NCBI GenBank assembly: GCA_028871055.1
Contig: JAGWON010000025.1
Location: 1 to 32,127 of the forward strand
From: Alphaproteobacteria bacterium
GTDB lineage: Bacteria > Pseudomonadota > Alphaproteobacteria > ATCC43930 > CGMCC-115725
DNA: 32,127 nucleotides
Direction of reading: 5' to 3'
The notes under the pieces are model-generated. The model was given only the letters and a program-made list of their open reading frames with translations. It made no database searches and had not been told where the DNA came from. Positions within the stretch are counted from its first letter, which is position 1. Each line of letters opens with the position of its first letter. The position numbers and the translations under genes are program-made. Of this stretch, positions 23,555-31,474 are shown in pieces.

Positions 23555-25180
23555 ATGGGCAGCGCCTACGATACCGGTCTCGACCGCAATCCGGCCAATT
23601 ATGTACCGCTGTCGCCGCTGGGCTTCATCGCCCGCGCTGCCGCGATCTATCCCGACCGGGCCGCCGTGGTGCACGGCACGCGACGCTATAGCTGGACCGA
23701 GAGCTACGCGCGCTGCCGTCGGCTTGCGAGCGCGTTGCAACAGCGCGGCGTCGGCAAGGGCGACACCGTGGCGGTGATGGCTGCCAACACGCCGGAAGCC
23801 TTCGAGGTACATTTCGGCGTGCCGATGACGGGTGCGGTGCTGAACGCGCTCAACGTCCGGCTCGACGCCGCGACCATCGCCTTCATTCTCGAACACGGCG
23901 AGGCCAAGGCACTGATCACCGACCGCGAATTCGCCGCTGTCATCGAGCCTGCGCTCGCCGCGCTGAAAAAGCGACCGCTGGTGATCGACATCGACGATGC
24001 GCTCGCGCCGCAAGGCAAGCTTCTGGGCGAGATGGATTACGAGCGCTTCCTCGCGTCGGGCGATCCGGCGTTCGACTGGCAGGGGCCGGCCGACGAATGG
24101 GACGCGATCGCGCTCAACTACACCTCGGGCACCACCGGCAACCCGAAGGGCGTGGTCTATCACCACCGCGGCACCTATCTGAACGCGCTCGGCAACGTCC
24201 TGGTCTGGAACATGCCGACGCATCCGGTCTATCTCTGGACGCTGCCGATGTTCCACTGCAACGGCTGGTGCTTCCCGTGGACGGTGACGGCGCTTTCGGG
24301 CACGCATGTCTGCCTGCGCCGGGTCGAGGCGGGCGCGATCTTCGCCGCGATCGCCGAACACAACGTGACGCATCTGTGCGGCGCGCCGGTCGTCATGAAC
24401 ATGCTGCTGAACGCGGCGTCGCAGGTGAAGCGCGACTTCGGTCGCCGCATCGCCATGATGACGGCGGGCGCGGCGCCGCCCGCCGCGGTGATCGAGGGCA
24501 TGGAGACGCTCGGCTTCGCGATCACGCATGTCTATGGCCTGACCGAGGTCTATGGTCCTGCGGTGGTCTGCGCCTGGCATGACGAATGGAACCAACTCCC
24601 GGCGTCAGAAAAAGCCGCGCTCAAGTCGCGCCAGGGTGTCAACTATCCGGTGCTCGAGGGCCTCATGGTGGCCGATCCGCGTACTCTCGCGCCGACGTCG
24701 CGCGATGGCGGGACCATGGGCGAGGTCTTCATGCGCGGCAACATCGTGATGAAGGGCTATCTCAAGAATCCGAAGGCGACCAACGAAGCCTTTGCCGGCG
24801 GCTGGTTCCACACTGGCGATCTCGGCGTGGCGCATCCCGACGGCTATATCGAGCTCAAGGACCGCTCCAAGGACATCATCATCTCGGGTGGCGAGAACAT
24901 TTCGACTATCGAGCTCGAAGGCGTGCTTTACCGGCACCCGGCGGTGATGGAGGCGGCGGTGGTGGCGCGGCCGGACGAGAAATGGGGCGAGACGCCGTGC
25001 GCCTTCGTGACGTTGAAGCCCGAGGCGCGGGCCAGCGCCGAAGACATCATCGCCTTCTGCCGCGCCAACATGGCCGGTTTCAAGGTGCCGAAGACGGTGG
25101 TGTTCGGCCCGCTGCCCAAGACCTCGACCGGCAAGATCCAGAAATTCGTGCTGCGTGAGCATGCGAGGAGGCTCAAATGA
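23555..25180 (+). CDS. Medium/long-chain acyl-CoA synthetase, DmdB-like
   Basis: A 541-residue AMP-forming fatty acyl-CoA ligase. The P-loop motif LNYTSGTTGNPKGVVYHHRG is at residues about 188-207. The LPMFHCNGWCFPW segment and HVYGLTEVYGPA follow; WFHTGDLGV and the C-terminal KTSTGKIQKFVLREHA carry the hinge Asp and catalytic Lys. The HCNGWCF and NLP-like layout matches the clade that includes methylmercaptopropionate-CoA ligase DmdB and medium-chain synthetases, so the substrate could be a short or medium chain acid. ATG 23555 follows CAGGACG. Its stop overlaps the next start as ATGA, so the SIMPL protein is co-translated. Confidence 0.9.
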   Translation: MGSAYDTGLDRNPANYVPLSPLGFIARAAAIYPDRAAVVHGTRRYSWTESYARCRRLASALQQRGVGKGDTVAVMAANTPEAFEVHFGVPMTGAVLNALNVRLDAATIAFILEHGEAKALITDREFAAVIEPALAALKKRPLVIDIDDALAPQGKLLGEMDYERFLASGDPAFDWQGPADEWDAIALNYTSGTTGNPKGVVYHHRGTYLNALGNVLVWNMPTHPVYLWTLPMFHCNGWCFPWTVTALSGTHVCLRRVEAGAIFAAIAEHNVTHLCGAPVVMNMLLNAASQVKRDFGRRIAMMTAGAAPPAAVIEGMETLGFAITHVYGLTEVYGPAVVCAWHDEWNQLPASEKAALKSRQGVNYPVLEGLMVADPRTLAPTSRDGGTMGEVFMRGNIVMKGYLKNPKATNEAFAGGWFHTGDLGVAHPDGYIELKDRSKDIIISGGENISTIELEGVLYRHPAVMEAAVVARPDEKWGETPCAFVTLKPEARASAEDIIAFCRANMAGFKVPKTVVFGPLPKTSTGKIQKFVLREHARRLK

Positions 25181-25890
25181 TCCGGACTGGTTTGATCGCT
25201 ACGGTCCTTGGCGTCCTACTGGTGGCACCGGCGCTGGCCCAGCCGGGACCGCCGCCCGCTCCCGCGTCGCCGGGGACGACGCTGACCCTGTCCGAGCGCG
25301 CGGAAAAGACCCTGCCGCGCGACCGGCTGCACGCCGAGCTCCGCGTCGAAGCGATCGGCGCCAATCCGGTCCGGGTCCAGGCCGCGGTCAACGGTCGCAT
25401 GACGGCCGCGCTTGCGCGCGCCAAGGCCGCCACGGGCGTCACCGTCGAGACGGCAGGCTATAGCGTCTATCAGGAGCGCGACGCCAAGGCGAACGTGACC
25501 CGCTGGCGCGGGAGCCAATCCCTGCGCCTCGGCTCGGGCGATTTCGCGACACTGCTGAGCCTCGTTGGCGCCTTGCAGGAGGAAGGTCTGGCCCTGTCGA
25601 ATCTCGCGGCCGAGCTGTCGCCAGCGGCAGCCAAAACCGCACAGGACGAGCTAACCGATACCGCGCTGAAGGAGCTTCGCGCGCGCGCGGCGCGGATCGC
25701 GGCGACGCTCGGCACGCATGTCGAGCGCTATACCGAGCTCCATGTCGGCAATGTGTCGGTTCCGCCGGTGCCGATTCGCTTCATGGCCGCGGCGGCACCT
25801 GCGGGCATGCCGGCGCCGGTCGCCGCAACCGGCGACGCCACGGTCGCGGTCACGGTCGACGCGACAGTGCGTCTCGCGCCGGTGCGCTAG
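25177..25890 (+). CDS. SIMPL-domain (DUF541) periplasmic protein
   Basis: A 237-residue exported protein. Residues 1-21 form a signal peptide ending in PALAQ. The rest is a SIMPL (DUF541) domain: a TLTLSERAEKTLPRDRLHAEL strand, an Ala-rich helix, YSVYQERD, a second helix, and a C-terminal strand rich in Val/Thr. DUF541 proteins (BP26 in Brucella, YggE in E. coli) form periplasmic ring-like assemblies and are linked with oxidative stress, though the mechanism is unclear. The start ATG (25177-25179) overlaps the acyl-CoA synthetase stop TGA (25178-25180), so the two are coupled, an unusual partner for a SIMPL gene. Confidence 0.84.
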   Translation: MIRTGLIATVLGVLLVAPALAQPGPPPAPASPGTTLTLSERAEKTLPRDRLHAELRVEAIGANPVRVQAAVNGRMTAALARAKAATGVTVETAGYSVYQERDAKANVTRWRGSQSLRLGSGDFATLLSLVGALQEEGLALSNLAAELSPAAAKTAQDELTDTALKELRARAARIAATLGTHVERYTELHVGNVSVPPVPIRFMAAAAPAGMPAPVAATGDATVAVTVDATVRLAPVR

Positions 25891-25917
25891 ACCTGTGCTG
25901 CGAACAGCCGGCTTGCG

Positions 25918-26088
25918 CTAGCGCGCGTGTTCCAGCTGGACCAGTTCGTCTTTTACTCGGAGTTTTTGTCGCTTCAGGGTGGAGAGGGATTCGATGTTGG
26001 GGAGCGGTCGGTGGCTTTCGCGGTTGATCTGATCTTCGAGTGTGCGGTGACGGGCGCGAAGCTCTTCGATACGATCTTCCAACGTCAT
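25918..26088 (-). CDS. DUF465 (YdcH-like) small protein, first copy
   Basis: A 56-residue protein read directly on the minus strand. It begins MTLEDRIEELRARHRTLEDQ and ends with LKRQKLRVKDELVQLEHAR. The split (helix, short Pro/Asn turn, then the LKRQKLRVKDEL helix) is the DUF465/YdcH pattern, a small helical hairpin of unknown function. GGAGGAGCC precedes ATG 26088 on the minus strand. Its stop sits 27 bases from the SIMPL stop, in a convergent arrangement. The 156-base upstream gap to the phosphofructokinase stop contains a seven-base inverted repeat (GCTCCAA 26156-26162, TTGGAGC 26204-26210) but no clear promoter. A paralogue lies at 27496. Confidence 0.85.
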   Translation of the reverse strand: MTLEDRIEELRARHRTLEDQINRESHRPLPNIESLSTLKRQKLRVKDELVQLEHAR

Positions 26089-26244
26089 GGCTCCTCCAGA
26101 AGTCGGGCGGAAATGACATCAAAAAGTCACCAAGACTAACGCCGTAAGGCCCGCCGCTCCAAGTGACAAGTGGTGAAACTTTGTGTCGCAGCCGAATTTT
26201 TCTTTGGAGCAAAGGCCTTAGGACCGACGCGCGGCGATTCGCCG

Positions 26245-27351
26245 CTAGTCTTCGCCCAGGCAGATTCCCAGGCCGCGCGCGGTGAGCACCAGCGGGCTAT
26301 CCGGCTCAACGGTCTGTGGCCGGTCGATGATGTCGGCCAGGGGCACGTCGACGACTCGGCGGTTCTGCCACGCCACCATGCGGTCGAAGCGACCGGCGGC
26401 GATCAGATCGACGGCGTGGACGCCGAAGGCCTGGGCGACCAGCCGGTCGTTCCACGTCGGCTGGCTGCCGCGCTGGACATGGCCGAGCACGGTGACGCGG
26501 GTCTCGGCGCCGGTCAGGTTGGCGATCGCATGCGCGACGATCTCGCCGATGCCGCCATAGGTGAAGGCACCGCTTGCCTGCTGGCGCCGGACACGCTCGC
26601 CGGTACGGTCGGGAACGGCCTCGGCGACGACGACCAGCGCGAAATTGCGGCCGTTGCGGCGCAACGCCTCGATATGCGCGGCGACCGCCTCGATGCGATA
26701 CGGGATCTCGGGAATCAGGATGACGTCGGCGCCGCCGGCAATGCCTGCTGCCAGCGCAATGTGGCCGGCGTCGCGCCCCATCACCTCGAGCACCATCACG
26801 CGGGCGTGGCTCGCCGCCGTCGGCGTCAGCCGGTCGAGCGCCTCGGTCGCCACCATCACCGCGGTATCGTAGCCGACCGACCGCTCGGTCGCGCCGACAT
26901 CGTTGTCGATGGTCTTTGGGATGCCGACCAAGGGTATGTCGCCCTGCCGCGCCAGCCGGCGCAGGATGGCGAAGCTGCCGTCGCCGCCGATGCCGACGAC
27001 CGCATCGACCTCCATCAACCGCACGCCCTCGATGACCTCGGCCGAGCGGTCGACTTTCCGGCCGTCGGGCATCGGAAAAGCGAAGGGATTGCCAGTGTTG
27101 GTGGTGCCGAGGATCGTGCCGCCGAGCCGGAGGATGTCCGTCCCGGCGCGCGCGGGATCAAGGGTCGTGAACTCAACCGGGCGCCGCATCAAGCCGCGGG
27201 TGCCTTGGTGGATGCCGCGCACGGTCCAGCCGTAGCTCTGAGCGCGCGCCACCACGGCACGGATGACGGCGTTGAGGCCGGCGCAGTCGCCGCCGCTGGT
27301 CAGCAAGCCGATGGTACGCTTCGGCGGCGGGTCGGTGCGGGCGGCCGGCAT
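26245..27351 (-). CDS. pfkA: 6-phosphofructokinase
   Basis: Phosphorylates fructose 6-phosphate to fructose 1,6-bisphosphate. The protein has 368 residues. N-terminal GLLTSGGDCAGLN is the nucleotide loop. GIGGDGS has Gly125 at the position that is Gly104 in E. coli PfkA, and PKTIDND has Lys146 at the Gly124 position, with Asp149 as catalytic base. Gly104/Gly124 is typical of ATP enzymes and Asp104/Lys124 of pyrophosphate enzymes; this Gly/Lys mix occurs in ATP-using actinobacterial types, so ATP is more likely. ATG 27351 has GAGGAG upstream on the minus strand; an earlier in-frame ATG at 27435 lacks it. Many alphaproteobacteria lack this enzyme, and its presence points to full glycolysis. Confidence 0.92.
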   Translation of the reverse strand: MPAARTDPPPKRTIGLLTSGGDCAGLNAVIRAVVARAQSYGWTVRGIHQGTRGLMRRPVEFTTLDPARAGTDILRLGGTILGTTNTGNPFAFPMPDGRKVDRSAEVIEGVRLMEVDAVVGIGGDGSFAILRRLARQGDIPLVGIPKTIDNDVGATERSVGYDTAVMVATEALDRLTPTAASHARVMVLEVMGRDAGHIALAAGIAGGADVILIPEIPYRIEAVAAHIEALRRNGRNFALVVVAEAVPDRTGERVRRQQASGAFTYGGIGEIVAHAIANLTGAETRVTVLGHVQRGSQPTWNDRLVAQAFGVHAVDLIAAGRFDRMVAWQNRRVVDVPLADIIDRPQTVEPDSPLVLTARGLGICLGED

Positions 27352-27495
27352 CGCGTATTCTCCTCGCAAATCTGGAGTCGCGCCGCGCCAATCCGGCGAT
27401 TTGGCGGCGCCCGGCCCGGGCTCCATGCGGCTCAACCCCGGCCGGCTTTTTTGCTATACTAAAGCATCCTTGCGCGGCAGGGTTTCCAATCCCCG

Positions 27496-27699
27496 ATGGA
27501 CCTCGAGATCGAAGCGATCAAAGCCAAGATCCAGCAGCTCAAGGCCGAGCATCGCGCCCTCGACGAGGATATCCGCCGCCTCGAGGAAGGCGCGCCCTAT
27601 AATCCCATCGAGATGCAGCGCCTGAAGCGCCGCAAGCTCGCGCTCAAGGACCTGCTGGCTCGCCTCGAAAGCAAGCTGCTGCCCGATATCATCGCCTGA
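27496..27699 (+). CDS. DUF465 (YdcH-like) small protein, second copy
   Basis: A 67-residue helical-hairpin protein of the DUF465 family. A first helix of charged heptads (IEAIKAKIQQLKAEHRALDED) leads to the family turn with NPIEMQRLKRRKLALKDLL. It lacks any signal or membrane segment. A TATACT box at 27455-27460 is a likely -10, without a clear -35. Its 3' end overlaps the convergent GGDEF gene by 11 bases. It and the copy at 25918 flank the phosphofructokinase gene. The two proteins share the pattern but are clearly diverged. The function of the family is unknown. Confidence 0.88.
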   Translation: MDLEIEAIKAKIQQLKAEHRALDEDIRRLEEGAPYNPIEMQRLKRRKLALKDLLARLESKLLPDIIA

Positions 27700-28348
27700 A
27701 GCGCCGCTCGGCGGCACGCTTGTTGCGGTACATGGCGCGGTCGGCGGCGGCGATCACCTCCTCAGCGTTTTCGCCGCTGGCGAAGGCGTGCACGCCGAAG
27801 GCGATGGTGAGCGGCACGCGCCGGCCCTGCCAGTGCAGCGGCTCGGCCTCGATGCGCCGCGCGAATTCGGCCGCCTTGCGCTCAGCCGCTTCCCGGTCGG
27901 CCTGCACCAGCAGCACGCCGAGCTCGTCGCCGCCGAGGCGGCCAACCACGTCGCTCGCGCGCACGGTCTCGGTCAGCAGCCGTGCCACCTGGAGCAGCGC
28001 GGCGTCGCCGGCGGCGTGCCCGTGGGTGTCGTTGATCGTCTTGAGGTTGTCGAGATCGAGATAGATGACGCTGCCGCCGATGTCGTAGCGCGCGGCAAAC
28101 GCCACCATGCGCGCGAGCTCGCGCAGGAAGGCGCGACGGTTGGCGATCGGCATGAGCGGGTCCTCGTCGGCCTGCTTCTCGAGTTCGGCGACCCGGTCCT
28201 GCGCCCGCGCCAACGCGCGCTTGGTCTCGACCAGCGCAAGCGCGAGACGCGCGAGCTTGCGGTCGATCGCGCGGCGCTGCGGCCACGCCACGCCGGCCCG
28301 CTTGCGCGCCGGCTTTTTCTTCGCTGCGCGGTTCGACCCGCTTGCCAT
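27689..28348 (-). CDS. Soluble GGDEF-domain diguanylate cyclase
   Basis: A 219-residue cytoplasmic protein that would make cyclic di-GMP from two GTP. Residues 1-25 are basic (KKKPARKRAG). A coiled coil at about 28-60 (signalling helix ending DEDPLMPIANRRAF) joins the catalytic domain. The active-site motif is RLGGDELGVLL with GGDEL at 139-143 rather than GGDEF; GGDEL is usually active. RASD at 130-133, five residues before it, is the inhibitory RxxD site. There is no sensor domain or membrane segment, so control may come through the coiled coil or a partner. It overlaps the convergent DUF465 gene by 11 bases and is divergent from the TauE-like permease. Confidence 0.88.
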   Translation of the reverse strand: MASGSNRAAKKKPARKRAGVAWPQRRAIDRKLARLALALVETKRALARAQDRVAELEKQADEDPLMPIANRRAFLRELARMVAFAARYDIGGSVIYLDLDNLKTINDTHGHAAGDAALLQVARLLTETVRASDVVGRLGGDELGVLLVQADREAAERKAAEFARRIEAEPLHWQGRRVPLTIAFGVHAFASGENAEEVIAAADRAMYRNKRAAERRFRR

Positions 28349-28461
28349 CGCGCGGGATCATGGCAAAAAGCGCGCCAGCACGCAAAAGCTCACATCACGC
28401 GGCTGCCGCGACGAGGTTTGGGTTGCGGGCGTCCTCACGCTATTGGACACTTCCGCCTCCC

Positions 28462-29250
28462 ATGACCGCCATTCACGGATTCCAGCCCCTCTACGCAGTT
28501 GCGGGCTTCTTCGTCGGCGCGCTCGTCGGCATGACCGGCGTCGGCGGCGGGTCGCTGATGACGCCGATCCTGATCCTGCTGTTCGGCATCCACCCGTCCA
28601 CGGCGGTCGGCACCGACTTGCTTTACGCCGCGGCGACCAAGACCGGCGGCACGCTGGTCCACGGCCTGACCCGCACCATCGACTGGGGCATCGTCGCTCG
28701 GCTTGCCGCCGGCAGCATGCCGATGACCGCGCTGACGCTTTTCGTTCTGTCGAAGTTCGATATCACCGGCGGCGCGGCGCACGGGCTCATCACCACGGTG
28801 TTGAGCTTGGCGCTGTTCGCGACCGCGCTGGTGCTCACGTTCCGCCGGCCGATCCTGCGGCTCTACATGGCGACGGTCGGCGAACTCGACGCGCGGCGGG
28901 CGGCCCGGATGACGGTCGCGACCGGCGCCGTGCTCGGCATGCTGGTTTCGATCTCGTCGGTCGGTGCCGGCGCGCTCGGAGCGACCGTGCTGGTCATGCT
29001 CTATCCCTACCACGCGATCGTCCGCATCGTCGGCTCCGACATTGCCCATGCCGTGCCGCTGACCCTGCTGGCCGGACTCGGCCATTGGATGATGGGCACG
29101 ATCAGCATGAGCCTGCTGGGCTCGCTGCTGGTGGGCTCGATTCCGGGTATCGTGCTTAGCAGCTGGACGGCGCCGCGGGTGCCGGATGCCATGCTGAGCT
29201 ATATCCTCGCCGCGACTCTAGCGGTGGCCGGGGTCAAGCTGATCTTCTAG
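28462..29250 (+). CDS. TauE/SafE-family sulfite/anion exporter permease
   Basis: A 262-residue inner-membrane protein with about eight hydrophobic segments in two halves. The first half has FVGALVGMTGVGGGSLMTP, the family's conserved loop, and STAVGTDLLYAAATKTGG. The second half has the inverted-repeat counterpart around VSISSVGAGALGATVLVMLYP and VGSDIAHAVPLTLLAG. TauE/SafE proteins export sulfite, sulfoacetate or related anions; the substrate here is unknown. I chose ATG 28462; in-frame upstream ATGs would extend a hydrophilic stretch through the divergent gap. No sulfur-acid genes are adjacent. metY, which uses sulfide, is distant. Confidence 0.9.
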   Translation: MTAIHGFQPLYAVAGFFVGALVGMTGVGGGSLMTPILILLFGIHPSTAVGTDLLYAAATKTGGTLVHGLTRTIDWGIVARLAAGSMPMTALTLFVLSKFDITGGAAHGLITTVLSLALFATALVLTFRRPILRLYMATVGELDARRAARMTVATGAVLGMLVSISSVGAGALGATVLVMLYPYHAIVRIVGSDIAHAVPLTLLAGLGHWMMGTISMSLLGSLLVGSIPGIVLSSWTAPRVPDAMLSYILAATLAVAGVKLIF

Positions 29251-29275
29251 CGGTGAGTGGTCGCGTCCACCGCAC

Positions 29276-29303
29276 TTGCCCGACGGCGGCGCGTTCCTAT
29301 AAT
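29276..29303 (+). promoter_or_regulatory. Promoter of purE
   Basis: TTGCCC (29276-29281) and a perfect TATAAT (29298-29303) are 16 bases apart, 27 bases before the purE start. It is the best -10 match in the window on the plus strand. The leader would be only about 20 bases, and I see no PurR-like operator. Confidence 0.7.
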
Positions 29304-29329
29304 GCGCGCTTCCTGCACGGGGCGGCGGA

Positions 29330-29830
29330 ATGAAGCGCGCGAAGCCGGTCGGCATCATCATGGGCAGCCAATCGGACTGGAAGACCATGCGTCACGCCGC
29401 GCGCATGCTCGAGCGGCTCAAGATCGCCTATGAGGTCAACGTCATCTCGGCCCACCGCGCGCCCAAGCGGCTCTTCGCTTACGCGCAATCCGCCAGAGCG
29501 CGCGGCATCAAGGTGATGATCGCGGGAGCGGGCGGGGCGGCGCACCTCCCGGGCGTCACCGCCGCGATGACCCCGGTGCCGGTGCTCGGCGTGCCGATGG
29601 AGACCCGCTCGCTCAAGGGCATCGACAGCCTACTCTCGATCGTGCAGATGCCGGGCGGAATTCCCGTAGGCACGCTGGCGATCGGCAAGGCGGGCGCCGC
29701 CAATGCCGCGCTGCTGGCCGCTGCGATCCTGGCGCTCGGCGACCGGAACGTGGCGGCGCGGCTCGACGCCTTCCGCAAGCGGCAGAATGCCGCGCGGCCC
29801 AAGCTCCCTCGCCGACGGAGGAAAGGCTAG
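29330..29830 (+). CDS. purE: N5-carboxyaminoimidazole ribonucleotide mutase
   Basis: Converts N5-CAIR to CAIR in purine biosynthesis (class I PurE, which needs PurK). It has 166 residues. [13 protein letters not shown] is the substrate-phosphate loop, [11 protein letters not shown] supplies the catalytic His, and [14 protein letters not shown] and [14 protein letters not shown] are the remaining class signatures. The C-terminus adds a basic tail (PRRRRKG). purK, commonly the next gene, is not here; the following gene runs convergently. The stop TAG (29828-29830) is the same CTAG palindrome that holds the stop of the opposing COQ9-like gene. Confidence 0.95.
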   Translation: MKRAKPVGIIMGSQSDWKTMRHAARMLERLKIAYEVNVISAHRAPKRLFAYAQSARARGIKVMIAGAGGAAHLPGVTAAMTPVPVLGVPMETRSLKGIDSLLSIVQMPGGIPVGTLAIGKAGAANAALLAAAILALGDRNVAARLDAFRKRQNAARPKLPRRRRKG

Positions 29831-30450
29831 CCGGCGTTACGGAAGCGGGCCGGCACGAAGGCTCTGAAACTCTCGGCCGCGCGGGCACGCAATTTCGGGA
29901 TCTGCATCACCGTCGCGATGCGGCGGTCGAGAAATTCGGCCGTGGCGGCATGGTCCGGCGACTTGTCGTCGAGCCAGTAGAGCGTGGTTGCGGCATAGAT
30001 GCCGGCGAGCAGGCCGCGCTTGGTATAGAAGCTGAAGTCGCTCGCTCGATCGCCGGCGGCGTGCCACAGCATGTCGACCGTGCGATAGAGCAGGCGGGGA
30101 CCCAGGAGTAAATTGGCCGGTAGCGCCAGGAACGCCAGCATGCGCCGCACCGCCTCGCGATGCGGCTCGAGCACCGCGAGCCGGGTGCGGACACCGAGCG
30201 CGATGCGCTCGCGCAGCTTGAGGCGCGCGAAATTCTCGCGGGCGAGGGCCAATTCGGTCTTGTGGTCGGCCCAATCGCTGAATGCCGCGATCGCGTCGCG
30301 CGCGCCGCGCGGGAAGAGCGAGGCGGATTCGGCCTCGGTGAGATCGAGACGCCGAGCCGCATGGGCGAGCGCGCGCCGGCTCCAGCCCTCGAACGGCACG
30401 TCGGGCAGCATCGCCAGAACGACCTTGTCTCTGAGCGCGCGGTCGTCCAT
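29827..30450 (-). CDS. COQ9-family protein (ubiquinone biosynthesis)
   Basis: A 207-residue protein of the COQ9 family; in mitochondria COQ9 binds lipid and helps COQ7 hydroxylate demethoxyubiquinone. The N-terminal half resembles a TetR-like helical bundle, and the C-terminal signature [22 protein letters not shown], broken here at the usual point, with [18 protein letters not shown], is diagnostic of COQ9. ATG 30450 is one base after the def stop (TGA 30454-30452), so it is translated with def; the in-frame ATG at 30471 would overlap def by 20 bases. No ubiquinone biosynthesis gene is adjacent. The alphaproteobacterial ancestor of mitochondrial COQ9 is a reasonable view. Confidence 0.9.
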   Translation of the reverse strand: MDDRALRDKVVLAMLPDVPFEGWSRRALAHAARRLDLTEAESASLFPRGARDAIAAFSDWADHKTELALARENFARLKLRERIALGVRTRLAVLEPHREAVRRMLAFLALPANLLLGPRLLYRTVDMLWHAAGDRASDFSFYTKRGLLAGIYAATTLYWLDDKSPDHAATAEFLDRRIATVMQIPKLRARAAESFRAFVPARFRNAG

Positions 30451-30451
30451 G

Positions 30452-31015
30452 TCACTCCGCCGCGTTGGCATCCGGCACGACGCCGATATCGACCGGAAAG
30501 CGCGCGCCTTCCTCGAGATAAGTCAGCAGCCGCAGATCGGTCATGCGCTGGGGATAGAGGATGCCGTCGAGATGGTCGCATTCGTGCTGCAGCACGCGGG
30601 CGTGAAAACCCTCGACGGTGCGGTCGATCGGCGCGCCGTCGAGACCGGCGCCGCGGTAGCGGATACGGGTGAAGCGCGGCACCGCACCTTTCAGGCCTGG
30701 CACGGAAAGACACCCTTCCCAGCCGAGCTCGGTCTCGGATGTCAGCGGCTCGATCACCGGGTTGACCAGGACCGTGAGCTCCTGGGGCCGGTCGAGCGCG
30801 CGGCCGGTCAACCGCCCCTCCGATACCTGGAAGATCACGACGCGCTTCGGCACATGGACCTGCGGCGCGGCCAGGCCGGTGCCGCCCGCGTCATGCATGG
30901 TCTCGATCATGTCGGCGACGAGCGTGCGGATCTCCGCCGCCGTCGGGTCGGCAACGGGTGACGCTTTGTCGCGCAGCACCGGGTGGCCCATGCGGGCGAT
31001 CTTGAGAATGGCCAT
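30452..31015 (-). CDS. def: Peptide deformylase
   Basis: Removes the formyl group from N-terminal formyl-methionine of new proteins, using a metal held by one Cys and two His. The protein has 187 residues. The three motifs are GTGLAAPQV, EGCLSVPG (metal Cys) and QHECDHLDGILY (the two metal His and catalytic Glu in HECDH). ATG 31015 begins MAILKIARMGHPVL, typical of the family; a longer frame from 31048 adds residues without support. No Shine-Dalgarno sequence precedes 31015 and a TATAAT box sits almost on it, so the message may be leaderless. fmt, often downstream, is absent; a COQ9-like gene follows instead. Confidence 0.95.
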   Translation of the reverse strand: MAILKIARMGHPVLRDKASPVADPTAAEIRTLVADMIETMHDAGGTGLAAPQVHVPKRVVIFQVSEGRLTGRALDRPQELTVLVNPVIEPLTSETELGWEGCLSVPGLKGAVPRFTRIRYRGAGLDGAPIDRTVEGFHARVLQHECDHLDGILYPQRMTDLRLLTYLEEGARFPVDIGVVPDANAAE

Positions 31016-31021
31016 GGCGCC

Positions 31022-31050
31022 ATTATAAGCCGCGCGGGTGCGGCGCAAAA
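31022..31050 (-). promoter_or_regulatory. def promoter abutting its start codon
   Basis: On the minus strand a perfect TATAAT spans 31027-31022, with TTTTGC at 31050-31045 at 17-base spacing as a weak -35. Transcription would begin six to eight bases beyond the box, at about 31015, which is the A of the def ATG. The transcript would therefore be leaderless. Confidence 0.5.
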
Positions 31051-31143
31051 GCCACGCCGACCGGGAACGGTCGCGCCGGCGGCGTCCCGGTCTTCACAAA
31101 GCCCCAATTTGGTGATATTTAGCGGCCCCTTGAGCCGGTCCCT

Positions 31144-31172
31144 TTGGACCGGGTCGGGGATTGGCTCATAAT
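31144..31172 (+). promoter_or_regulatory. Promoter of rpsU with hairpin over the -35 box
   Basis: TTGGAC (31144-31149) and CATAAT (31167-31172) are 17 bases apart and precede rpsU by 30 bases. A seven-base perfect stem, CCGGTCC (31135-31141) with GGACCGG (31146-31152), overlaps the -35 element and could be an operator-like palindrome. This 186-base gap also serves the divergent def gene. Confidence 0.55.
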
Positions 31173-31201
31173 TTCGTATTGGCGAAAGGAGCAACGCTCT
31201 C

Positions 31202-31405
31202 GTGCAGGTTCTCGTCCGCGACAACAACGTCGATCAGGCGCTTCGCGCGCTCAAAAAGAAGATGCAGCGCGAGGGCCTGTTCCGGGAAATGAAGATTCGT
31301 CGCAATTACGAGAAGCCGTCCGAGCGCCGCGCCCGCGAAAGGGCCGAAGCCGTCCGCCGCTACCGCAAGCTGTTGCGCAAGCGCTTGGAGCGCGAAGGCT
31401 ATTAG
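31202..31405 (+). CDS. rpsU: Ribosomal protein S21
   Basis: Small-subunit protein that helps initiation on the 30S platform. The 67-residue sequence [20 protein letters not shown], then [13 protein letters not shown] and a very basic C-terminal helix, is the alphaproteobacterial S21 pattern. The start codon is GTG 31202, with AAAGGAG at 31185-31191 ten bases before it. It stands alone between its own promoter and a strong terminator, and is not in the rpsU-dnaG-rpoD arrangement known in E. coli. Confidence 0.97.
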   Translation: MQVLVRDNNVDQALRALKKKMQREGLFREMKIRRNYEKPSERRARERAEAVRRYRKLLRKRLEREGY

Positions 31406-31431
31406 CCGCGCGCCGCACGAACGTAACATCG

Positions 31432-31463
31432 AAAGCCGCTCGGGATGCCCGCGGCGGCTTTAT
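31432..31463 (+). terminator. Terminator of rpsU
   Basis: AAAGCCGC (31432-31439) pairs with GCGGCTTT (31454-31461), and inside it CGGG (31441-31444) pairs with CCCG (31448-31451) around an ATG loop. The 3' arm ends in TTTAT. It begins 26 bases after the rpsU stop and shows that the ATG at 31445 is part of a terminator, not a start. Confidence 0.82.
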
Positions 31464-31474
31464 CGTTGACGGAC

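Noticed and set aside
22838-24595. Minus-strand frame of 585 codons across the divergent promoters of the two acyl-CoA synthetases
   Set aside because: It covers parts of two real genes in other frames and their shared upstream region; no coherent domain.
26231-26245. GCGGCG-ATT-CGCCGC hairpin at the end of pfkA as a terminator
   Set aside because: The stem is only six bases with a three-base loop, it overlaps the stop codon, and no T-run follows on the minus strand.
31445-31474. Upstream in-frame ATG for the NUDIX gene
   Set aside because: It is inside the loop and 3' arm of the rpsU terminator, and NUDIX homology begins at the ATG at 31475.
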